NCBI RefSeq assembly: GCF_004023625.1
Contig: NZ_RPDJ01000023.1
Span: forward strand, 62,001-126,000
From: Streptomyces cavernae
GTDB taxonomy: Bacteria > Actinomycetota > Actinomycetes > Streptomycetales > Streptomycetaceae
DNA length: 64,000 bases
Direction: 5' to 3'
Of the stretch, positions 1-6,651 are shown piece after piece. Under the pieces are notes generated by a model. It worked only from the letters and a program-made list of their open reading frames with translations, was not told where the DNA came from and did no database searches. Each line of letters starts with the position of its first letter. Position 1 is the stretch's first letter. Both the position numbers and the translations under genes were made by a program.

Positions 1-282
1 CGGCGCAGGCGGCAGAGCGCGGCGGTGCGGTCGCGCGCGCGGACCCACTGGGAATGGCTGCCGTTCATGTTCGGGCTGGTGGCGGCGATCGCGGAGCTGG
101 CGCGCCTCCTCGAGGTGCCCGACACCTGGCTGCCGGTCGCCGACGCGGCTGCCCGGGTGTTCGCCATCACCACGGTCTTCATGGTCGCCCGGGCGGTGTT
201 CCTCCTCTTCATGCGTGGCACCCGGCTCCTGTTCCGGCACGCTCGCCACGGCGGCCCTGGCGGAGCGGAGAGCGGTGGCTGA
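1..282 (+). CDS. Small membrane protein, 5' end probably outside the window
   Basis: The reading frame is open from the first base, so the gene may begin upstream. The first start inside the window is GTG at 25, giving 85 aa. The product has one or two hydrophobic stretches, roughly residues 13-27 and 46-62 of the 85-aa form, and a short Arg/Gly-rich cytoplasmic-looking tail. I recognise no domain. It ends 15 bp before the stop of the convergent TIGR03086 gene. Function unknown; most likely an integral membrane protein of the preceding transcription unit. Confidence 0.55.
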   Translation, partial: RRRRQSAAVRSRARTHWEWLPFMFGLVAAIAELARLLEVPDTWLPVADAAARVFAITTVFMVARAVFLLFMRGTRLLFRHARHGGPGGAESGG

Positions 283-297
283 CGGAGGACGGGGCCA

Positions 298-894
298 TCA
301 CACGGGGGGTTGCCAGGACGGGTTTCGGCCCGCCAATCCCAGGGTGCGGTCGAACAGGGGCGCGGTGGGGGGCACGGTGACCTCGGGGCCGAACACCCCG
401 TACTGCCTGGCCATCTCGGCCTTTGCGGCCACGGCCTCGTGGAGCACCGCCGCGAGTTCGTCGTCCACGGTCAGCTTCTGCCCGGTCGCCACGGCCAGGT
501 CCCAGCCGTGCAGCAGCCACTCGCCCAGCACGATCCCGCCGACGAAGCGGGCCTGGAGCGGGCCGCCGCCGGTCAGAGTGGTCTCGCCGGTCCACGCCCC
601 CGGTTCGCTCCAGACGGCGGCGGTCGCCGCCGACCGGGCGGCATAGGCCTCGGCCCAGTCCGGCTCGGCGGTGAAGTCGTGCCCCTCCGCCACCTCCTCC
701 GGCCCGGCCGATGCGGGCTGCTTGAGGCCCGCGGCGTATCCCCGTACGCCGGTCCACAGGATCAGATGGTTCACCAGCGCCCTGACGTCCATTTCCGGAC
801 ACGGTGTACGCCCGTCCAGCTCTTCCGGCCCGATCCCGCGCACGACCTCCACGGCCGCCGCCGAAGCCCGGGTCATCACGGACATCGGTTCCAC
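298..894 (-). CDS. TIGR03086-type DinB/maleylpyruvate isomerase-like protein
   Basis: A 198-aa protein of the TIGR03086 family, a four-helix DinB/MDMPI-type fold often with a metal site. Visible marks are the N-terminal CPEMDVRALVNHL helix with its conserved His, an acidic middle, and the GEWLLHGWDLAVATGQ segment that is highly characteristic of the family. The GTG at 894 is preferred because an AAGGGA box lies about 7 nt upstream; in-frame ATGs at 885 and 876 are alternatives. Family members are thought to be thiol-dependent transferases or isomerases, but no substrate can be inferred here. The gene stands alone and converges on the partial membrane gene at the window start. Confidence 0.85.
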   Translation of the reverse strand: MEPMSVMTRASAAAVEVVRGIGPEELDGRTPCPEMDVRALVNHLILWTGVRGYAAGLKQPASAGPEEVAEGHDFTAEPDWAEAYAARSAATAAVWSEPGAWTGETTLTGGGPLQARFVGGIVLGEWLLHGWDLAVATGQKLTVDDELAAVLHEAVAAKAEMARQYGVFGPEVTVPPTAPLFDRTLGLAGRNPSWQPPV

Positions 895-1149
895 GTCGTC
901 GTCCCTTCCCCGGCTCTGATTCCTACGAGGGCACCGTAGGCAGAACGGCGTCGACGCGTATTGAACAAACACGACACCCGGAGCGAGTCTGCCCGCTGAC
1001 CTGCACCGTGCGTACCGCGTCTGCGGGTTGTGACGTAGCACCCGACGGCGTTCGGTATGTCCGGCAAATCGAACATGCCGGGTTCGCGTCACGGTCCGCT
1101 CCCCTGCGTCGAGGATGGGTCGGACGCGGTCGTCGGAAGGGGGAGCGAC

Positions 1150-1872
1150 GTGGGGGACCGTGCTGTGGGGGAGTGGGCGCCGCTGCCCGAGGGCCTGGGG
1201 CGGGAGGCCCGGGCGCTGGCGGAGCACTGCCGGCTCCTCAAGGAGCGTACGGGGCTGAGTCTGGCCGCTCTCGCGGACCGGACGCACTACTCCAAGTCCT
1301 CCTGGCAACGCTGCCTCAACGGCCGCCAGATACCGCCCCGTTCGGCGCTGCGGTCGCTCGCGGACGCGGCCGGGGCCGATGCCGGGCGGCTGCTGAGCCT
1401 GCGCGAGGCGGTCCTGCGGGCCGGGCACCGGGCGCATCGGCCCAGGTCAGAACCACCGCGGGCGCGGTGGGGTACCGGGGAGGATGTTCCCGAGTACACC
1501 GATCCCCCGCCCGCGGTTGCTGATGTGCCCCCTGTGAGGGATGTGCCTCATGGGCCCGATGGGCCGAACGTGGTGGTTGTGCACATGCCGGATGCGCAGA
1601 ACGCATCTGCGGTGCCGAACGTCCCTGAGGTGTCGTGCGTCCCACCCGGGACTGGTGGATTCGACATGCCCGCCCGGCCCGACGTGTCCGGCGGCCCCGC
1701 CCTGGGTGAGACCGACGCGACCGCCACCCCGTTCGGGGCGGCGGTGCGCCGTTGGCGGTTCCTGTCCGTCGTGTTCCTGGCGGTGCTCCTCACCGTCGCC
1801 ACCGCCTGTCTCGTCACCCTCGTCCTCGACCAGGAGGACAGCGGGTGCTCACCCGTGACGAAGACGGACTGA
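1150..1872 (+). CDS. HTH-domain protein with C-terminal membrane anchor
   Basis: 240 aa from GTG 1150, chosen because a GGAAGGGGGAG ribosome site sits just upstream; ATG 1057 is an in-frame alternative without a good site. Residues about 17-75 form an XRE-like helix-turn-helix (LSLAALADRTHYSKSSWQRCLNG), a form common in streptomycete proteins whose DNA binding may be vestigial. A low-complexity Pro/Val-rich linker follows, then one transmembrane helix (FLSVVFLAVLLTVATACLV) and a short outer tail with a Cys. This predicts a membrane-tethered regulator or structural protein. The linker contains repeated V-P-(D/N)-V-P-type motifs. The gene converges on the secreted protein at 1880. Confidence 0.75.
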   Translation: MGDRAVGEWAPLPEGLGREARALAEHCRLLKERTGLSLAALADRTHYSKSSWQRCLNGRQIPPRSALRSLADAAGADAGRLLSLREAVLRAGHRAHRPRSEPPRARWGTGEDVPEYTDPPPAVADVPPVRDVPHGPDGPNVVVVHMPDAQNASAVPNVPEVSCVPPGTGGFDMPARPDVSGGPALGETDATATPFGAAVRRWRFLSVVFLAVLLTVATACLVTLVLDQEDSGCSPVTKTD

Positions 1873-1879
1873 CGGCGTG

Positions 1880-2410
1880 TCAGTAGGTGGCGGGCACCCA
1901 GGAGCCGTCGTAGTGGACGTAGTAGACGTCCTGGGCCACGCCTCCGACCGTGAGGCGCTTGAAGCGTGCGTCCTCGGACGTGCCGTCGTAGCCGACGGTG
2001 CCGCGCTTGCCCACGGTGCCGAGGCTGTTGTCCGCCACCGCGAAGGAGCGGGGGTCGGCCTTGCCGGTCTCGCGTACGCCGTTGGCCTTCTGCCAGTAGG
2101 CCGTGGCGGATACGGTGCGGCGGTTGAACTCACCGCTGATGTCCTCTTCGGTGAACGCGCGCCAGGTGTTCCCGTCCTTCCACTTGGCGCCGTCGGCCCA
2201 CAGGACGGTCTGCCAGAGGGCGACGGCGTGGCTCTCGTCGCCGCGCTGCAGGGTCCCCTCGTCGCCCCAGTCGTTGCGGGTGCTGCCGGTGCCGTCGACG
2301 AGACCGCTGTCCTCCGACGCGGATGCCGTGCCGGTAGCGGCGAATCCCCCGAGGACGGCGCCCCCGGCCAGAACCGTCGCCATCGCTGCCTTGCGGATGT
2401 GCTTGCGCAT
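1880..2410 (-). CDS. Secreted peptidoglycan-binding-like protein
   Basis: 176 aa from ATG 2410 with a strong GGGGAGGAAAG ribosome site 6 nt upstream. Residues 1-32 are a typical Sec signal peptide (RKHIRKAAM charged region, Ala/Gly-rich core, cleavage near ASA). The mature part has a segment starting LQRGDESHAVALWQTVLWADG and running to EFNRRTVSATAYWQK, with the spacing of the PG_binding_1 three-helix domain: a short repeat that counts residues to an Asn/Arg-Thr-x-x-A turn. The C-terminus (DVYYVHYDGSWVPATY) is aromatic. The likely role is extracellular, wall-associated binding with no catalytic domain. The upstream region is repetitive and G-rich. Confidence 0.75.
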   Translation of the reverse strand: MRKHIRKAAMATVLAGGAVLGGFAATGTASASEDSGLVDGTGSTRNDWGDEGTLQRGDESHAVALWQTVLWADGAKWKDGNTWRAFTEEDISGEFNRRTVSATAYWQKANGVRETGKADPRSFAVADNSLGTVGKRGTVGYDGTSEDARFKRLTVGGVAQDVYYVHYDGSWVPATY

Positions 2411-2438
2411 TTTTCTCTTTCCTCCCCGGACCGCTCGC

Positions 2439-2838
2439 TCAGCTGATCCCCGTGATCCCCCGGTGCGGCCCGTGGTCTGTGTTGGTGCCGACAGCAATGA
2501 CGCCGCAAGAACCCCCGTCCCGTCTCGCCGGATGGGCGGAGCCGGGACGAAACGGGACGCCCCGCCCGCCGGCCTGTGACGACCCACAGCACCTGGGGGG
2601 ACGCAACGGGACGGACCGGAGGCGGGTCGGGACGGAGAGGGACGAGGAGCGGCGATCCGGAGAGCAGGAAGCGGCTTGGAGGGGAGGAGGCGGCTTGGAG
2701 GTGAGGAAGCGGCCGCGAGGAAGCAAGCGGCCGCGAGGGCCGCAAGGGCCGCGAGGGAGGAAAGGGAGGGAGGAAGGGGCCGCGGGATGGAAGCGGCCCG
2801 AGGGAGGAAGCGGCGCGAGGCCCGCCCCACCGTCTTCC
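2439..2838. repeat. Gene-free G-rich imperfect repeats
   Basis: This 400-bp stretch between the secreted protein and the proteasome paralogue has no convincing gene. Left part (2520-2650): several GGGACG(G/A)A-like units. Right part (2680-2822): variants of GGAAGCGGCC(G/C)CGAGG repeated with short spacers on an A/G-only strand bias. Long open frames here are by-products of the bias. The leaders of both flanking genes lie at its edges. Confidence 0.6.
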
Positions 2839-3684
2839 TCAGAGCATCGGAGCCCGTGGCCCGTCCGGTTCGGTCAGTCGGCGGTCGATGACCGTGCGGG
2901 CGATGTCGGCGACCTCGTCCGCGTCGAGACGGCGATAGCCCTCCTCGGTGACCAGGGTGACCAGGGGGAAGAGCCGACGGGTGAGGTCCGGGCCGCCGGT
3001 GGCGGAGTCGTCGTCGGCGGCGTCGTACAACGCCTGGACCACCGCCGTGACCACCTCCCGTTCCGGCAGCCCCGGCCGGTAGAGCTTCTTGAGTGAGCCG
3101 CGGGCGTAGACCGAGCCCGAGCCGGTGGCCGCGAAGGACTGCTCCTCGGTGCGCCCGCCCGTGATGTCGTACGAGAAGATGCGCCCCTTGCCCCGGTCCA
3201 GGTCGTAGCCGGCGAAGAGCGGGACCACGGAGAGGCCCTGCATCGCCATGCCGAGGTTTCCGCGGATCATCGTGGTGAGGCGGTTCGCCTTGCCGTCGAG
3301 GGAGAGCGGGGTGCCCTCGACCTTCTCGTAGTGCTCCAGCTCAAGTTGGAGCAGCCGGACCATCTCGACGGCGAATCCCACCGTCCCGGCGATGGCGACC
3401 GCGGAGTACTCGTCCGCCGGGAACACCTTGTCGCACTCGCGGTGCGCGATGACGTTCCCCATCGTGACCCGCCGGTCGCCCGCGACCAGCACGCCGTCCT
3501 CGTAGGTCGCCGCTATCACCGTTGTCCCGTGCGGCGCCTCGAACGACCCTTCCACGGGCGGGAGCCGGCGCCTCGCCGGCAGCAGGTCGGGGGCCTGGTC
3601 CGCCAGGAAGTCGAGGAACGAGGACGAGCCGGCGGTGAGGAAGGCGGCCGGCAGTCCGCCCGTGTTGTGCGCCTCGGATTTCAT
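2839..3684 (-). CDS. prcB: Proteasome beta-subunit paralogue (isolated PrcB)
   Basis: 281 aa from ATG 3684, with AGAAGGGA 7 nt upstream. This is a full 20S proteasome beta subunit. A propeptide of 53 residues ends in Gly, and the catalytic nucleophile is Thr54 (mature Thr1) in PHG-TTVIAA. Mature Asp17 (AGDRR) and Lys33 (ECDK) are present, as are the MAMQGL and GSGS motifs, so an active threonine peptidase is expected. Actinobacterial prcB normally sits just upstream of prcA in the pup-prcB-prcA region. Here there is no prcA, pup or dop nearby, so this is probably a second, divergent beta subunit rather than the canonical one. It could mix into, or replace beta rings in, the Pup-proteasome. 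Confidence 0.93.
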   Translation of the reverse strand: MKSEAHNTGGLPAAFLTAGSSSFLDFLADQAPDLLPARRRLPPVEGSFEAPHGTTVIAATYEDGVLVAGDRRVTMGNVIAHRECDKVFPADEYSAVAIAGTVGFAVEMVRLLQLELEHYEKVEGTPLSLDGKANRLTTMIRGNLGMAMQGLSVVPLFAGYDLDRGKGRIFSYDITGGRTEEQSFAATGSGSVYARGSLKKLYRPGLPEREVVTAVVQALYDAADDDSATGGPDLTRRLFPLVTLVTEEGYRRLDADEVADIARTVIDRRLTEPDGPRAPML

Positions 3685-3934
3685 GCAATTCCCTTCTGTC
3701 GCGGGCCGGTTGGTGCGGGGCCGCGGGCGGCGAGGTCCCTGACGTCCTACCCAGCCGCGCGCGGTCATGCCCGGGGACGACTTCCAGGCGTCGTCTACTG
3801 GCCGACTTCCTCCGCGGGCGTGAGCAAAAACGGTGTCATGGAAGCGTCAAGTGATACACGGCTGGCCCCTCGCCCACGATGGGATGGCGTCGGCCTTGGT
3901 TGCGGAGTATCCAGCACCGACGAGGAGGAGAACC

Positions 3935-4744
3935 GTGCGCTCGAATGCCGTTGAAGACCTTCGCATCGCCGTACTCGGCCTGGGAGAAGCGGGCGGCGCC
4001 ATCGCGAGCGATCTGGTCGCGGCGGGGGCGTGCGTACGTGGTTACGACCCGGAGGTGTCGGCGCCTGCGGGCGTGACGGACACCGACAGCGAGGCGGAAG
4101 CGGCCGCGGGCAGCGACCTCGTCCTGAGCGTCAACAGTGCCTCGGCCGCCGTGGACGCTCTCCGGGCGGGCCTGGCAGGAACGTCTCCCGGCTGTCTGTG
4201 GGCGGATCTCAACACCGCGTCGCCAGCAGTGAAACGGCGTCTCGGCGAGATCGCCGGAACGGCCGGGATCGCCTTCGCCGATGTGTCCCTCATGGCCCCC
4301 GTGCCCGGCAGGGGCCTGCGGACACCGATGCTCGTCTCCGGGACGGCGGCCGTCCGCTACGCCGTGCTGCTCCGCCCCCTCGGGGCGAACGTGGACGTGC
4401 TCGAAGGACCGGCGGGGCTGGCCGCCGAACGCAAGCTGTTACGCAGCGTCTTCTACAAGGGGCTGGCGGCGGCCGTCGTCGAGGCACTCGACGGGGCCCG
4501 GGCAGCGGGCTGCGAGGACTGGCTGCGGGAGCACATCGCCGACGAGCTGACCCAGGCGGATGCCGCGACCCTGGACAGGCTCGTCGACGGCAGCCGCCGG
4601 CACGCCGTACGCAGAACCGCCGAGATGCAGGCGGCCACCGACATGCTCGACGACCTGAAAGTGCCCCCGCTGATCGCCGCAGCCAGTCGAGAGTTGTTGC
4701 ATCGGCTGTCCCTCATGGAGCGCGGGATGACCTCAGCCAACTGA
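3935..4744 (+). CDS. NAD(P)-dependent 6PGDH-like oxidoreductase (DUF1932), TTA-containing
   Basis: 269 aa from GTG 3935, preceded by GAGGAGGAG. The N-terminus has a Rossmann fold (RIAVLGLGEAGGAIASDL, GxGxxG type), and residues to about 160 follow the 6-phosphogluconate/3-hydroxyisobutyrate dehydrogenase plan (DLNTASPAVK, DVSLMAPVPGRG). The C-terminal helical half, with YKGLAAAVVEAL, matches the DUF1932 domain found in these enzymes. The substrate cannot be told. Codon 169 (4439-4441) is TTA, the rarest codon in Streptomyces, which needs the bldA tRNA, so translation may be tied to development. An in-frame ATG at 3833 exists but lacks a ribosome site. Confidence 0.85.
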   Translation: MRSNAVEDLRIAVLGLGEAGGAIASDLVAAGACVRGYDPEVSAPAGVTDTDSEAEAAAGSDLVLSVNSASAAVDALRAGLAGTSPGCLWADLNTASPAVKRRLGEIAGTAGIAFADVSLMAPVPGRGLRTPMLVSGTAAVRYAVLLRPLGANVDVLEGPAGLAAERKLLRSVFYKGLAAAVVEALDGARAAGCEDWLREHIADELTQADAATLDRLVDGSRRHAVRRTAEMQAATDMLDDLKVPPLIAAASRELLHRLSLMERGMTSAN

Positions 4745-4772
4745 CCGGATGCGGCGATGTCCTGGCCTGAGG

Positions 4773-4976
4773 TCAGGCGGGCGTGATGTTCTCCGCCTGC
4801 GGCCCCTTCTGGCCCTGGGTGACGTCGAAGGTCACCTTCTGGCCTTCCTGAAGCTCGCGGAAGCCGCTCGCGTTGATGTTGGAGTAGTGCGCGAAGACGT
4901 CCGGTCCGCCGCCGTCCTGGGAGATGAAGCCGAAGCCCTTTTCCGCGTTGAACCACTTGACGGTTCCGCTGGCCAT
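4773..4976 (-). CDS. CspA-type cold-shock protein
   Basis: 67 aa from ATG 4976 with GAGAGG upstream. It is a single OB-fold cold-shock domain: KWFNAEKGFGFI contains RNP-1, DVFAHYSNI contains RNP-2, and the protein ends QAENITPA as Streptomyces Csp proteins do. It binds single-stranded RNA or DNA and acts as an RNA chaperone in the cytoplasm. The gene is monocistronic and convergent with the dehydrogenase, with only 28 bp between stops. The upstream region is long enough for the structured 5' leader typical of csp mRNAs, though no specific element could be assigned. Confidence 0.95.
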   Translation of the reverse strand: MASGTVKWFNAEKGFGFISQDGGGPDVFAHYSNINASGFRELQEGQKVTFDVTQGQKGPQAENITPA

Positions 4977-5545
4977 GGTGGTGCCTCTCAGTCGATGTCG
5001 TGTCCGCACCGCGCGGACTCGAGGAGTTCGCCCTGGTCCGGCACTGCACAGCAAAGTGCCCACGCCGGAGCGCGGGCAGGTAATGCGAACCACGACTTCT
5101 GACAGCGACGCTACACGCTGAAACTGCCCGCCACCAGACAGCAACGAGCCGGTATCGCATCGTCCGGCCGCAGCAGGATGCGCAGGATGGGGCGGCGGTT
5201 GGCCTGTTCCGGTAGGCGGCACGGTCGGGGTTGTGCGTGGAGTGGGCGTGCGCGGATCCGTGCTTCTGCGCGACCGTGCGCGTCCGTTCGGGTTGGCTGT
5301 TCTTGGTGTGGGCGGAGTGGCTGGGGCTTAACCTCGCCCTTCTCGCCAGTGCTGTCGGATCGTCATTTGTGCTCGCCGCCGGTCGTTTTCGATCGCCGTA
5401 GGTACAGGATTCCGGGTGGTCACTCCATGGCCGGTAAATGATCAGCCATTCGGGGCATATTGCTTTCGGTGACGGCTTGAATGCGGCACGCTGTCGTACT
5501 CATGCGGCAAAGCAAGAGCGCGAAGCGCCGTCCGGGGGGTACACG
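4977..5545. promoter_or_regulatory. 569-bp divergent intergenic region
   Basis: This region separates the cold-shock gene (leftward) from the 71-aa gene (rightward). The left 130 bp should hold the csp promoter and leader. The right half is less GC-rich (TTTTCGATCG, CATATTGCTTTC around 5386-5470), consistent with the promoter of the rightward pair. A possible 87-codon frame at 5178-5441 has atypical composition and is not called. Confidence 0.45.
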
Positions 5546-5761
5546 ATGAGTGTGGCGATCAATGAGCAGTGGCAGACGGATCACGATGACGATTTCGTGA
5601 TCGTGGTCTCCGAGGAGGAGTACCTCGCCGCCGCCAAGCGCGCGCTGGACGATCTCGGCCTGACGTATGCCGAGTTGGAGAAGCAGGCCGCTGAGGGGTG
5701 TTTCACGTCGGCGCAAGCCCGTGCGCTGTGGGTGTCCATCGGCGGCACGGTTGGGCTCTGA
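5546..5761 (+). CDS. Conserved small acidic protein, first gene of an overlapping pair
   Basis: 71 aa from ATG 5546 with GGGGGG a few bases upstream. Acidic N-terminus (TDHDDDFVIVVSEEEYLAAAK), then a helical segment LTYAELEKQAAEGCFTSAQARALW that looks like a short helix-turn-helix or helical-bundle module, then a short tail. No family recognised. The 222-aa gene starts inside its last codons, so the two are translated together. A role as a partner or antitoxin-like protein is possible but only an inference from size, acidity and coupling. Confidence 0.7.
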   Translation: MSVAINEQWQTDHDDDFVIVVSEEEYLAAAKRALDDLGLTYAELEKQAAEGCFTSAQARALWVSIGGTVGL

Positions 5762-6419
5762 CCTGCAACAGCAGGCCAACGAGTTCGCCCGGGAGCTACA
5801 GAGGACACTGAACGGAACAGTGTGCAGGGATGTGCAGATCAAGGCCGTTCGGCGCCCTGGTTCCGCACCCAACCCCATCTTTACTCTCGGTCATGGCCTG
5901 ACCAAAGATAACCTTCAACCTCGCCCATTCGCTCTGCGTGTGGACAACAAGAAGCCTCGCGCGTGGATGAACCTGTCCTATCAGGTGCGCATTTGCGACG
6001 AGGCGACATTCCTGACCGTCCTCTCGTCGTATTGCGGTATCTACGCCGATGAGGGCCTCACGCTATGCCTGTGTCATTTCGACTACGAGCGGGACAAGGA
6101 CAAGTACACGAGCGCGCATGTTCAGGTGTACGGGAAGTCGCCGGCACTGGATCTGCTGAACGGCAAGGGCGATGAGAAGCGTCCACTGGAGAAACTGCAC
6201 TTCCCGGTGGGCGGGAAGCGGTTCCGGCCCTGCATCGAGGACTTCATCGAGTTCCTGATCAACGAGCGGCTGGTCGCCGGGCGTGAAGGGTGGCAGCGGT
6301 ACGTCGAGGCAGGCAGGAACCGCTACCAGTTGATCCAGCTCAAGGCGGCCATAAGGCGCAACCCGGAAGTCGTCGAGGAGTATTTGAAGGACCGGGAGCG
6401 CGCCCAGCAAGGCGAGTGA
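5751..6419 (+). CDS. Uncharacterised 222-aa protein coupled to the 71-aa gene
   Basis: The chosen start is TTG 5751, which overlaps the stop of the preceding gene by 11 bp; GTG 5721 is an alternative with no clear ribosome site. The protein begins SDLQQQANEFARELQRTL and is mixed alpha/beta, with motifs such as HVQVYGKSPALDLLNGKG and HFPVGGKRFRPCIEDFIEFLINE and a basic C-terminal helix. It has no signal peptide, membrane helix or known catalytic motif. Composition (more Lys, Tyr, Asn, Cys) is less GC-driven than its neighbours, hinting at horizontal origin. It could be the larger half of a two-gene defence or toxin-antitoxin cassette, but that is unproven. Confidence 0.7.
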   Translation: MGSDLQQQANEFARELQRTLNGTVCRDVQIKAVRRPGSAPNPIFTLGHGLTKDNLQPRPFALRVDNKKPRAWMNLSYQVRICDEATFLTVLSSYCGIYADEGLTLCLCHFDYERDKDKYTSAHVQVYGKSPALDLLNGKGDEKRPLEKLHFPVGGKRFRPCIEDFIEFLINERLVAGREGWQRYVEAGRNRYQLIQLKAAIRRNPEVVEEYLKDRERAQQGE

Positions 6420-6556
6420 CACTCGTCGTGCCGGGCCGGGCAGCGGAGTCCGTGACGACCATCCCCGCGGGCCGGCGCGGGTGCGGGTGCGGGGAGCAGG
6501 GTCGGCGGTGGATCTCCGCGGCAGCGGCGTTCACCGGTGGACGGTGGTACACGGGT

Positions 6557-6598
6557 GAGGGCCCGCCCCCGGAACGGTGACTCCGGGGGCGGGCCCTC
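6557..6598. terminator. Strong bidirectional hairpin terminator
   Basis: A perfect 17-bp inverted repeat (GAGGGCCCGCCCCCGGA and its complement) encloses an 8-nt loop, between the 222-aa gene and the SARP gene, which converge on it. It lacks a long U-tract, as is usual in Streptomyces. Confidence 0.85.
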
Positions 6599-6651
6599 TG
6601 CTGTGCGGCGGCATCAGCCGACGCGGAAGCCGCCTGCGTTTGCTCGGGTGG

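Noticed and set aside
5689..5715. A second parS at TGTTTCACGTCGG
   Set aside because: Only one half-site matches; the other half is unrelated and it lies inside a coding region with ordinary codons.
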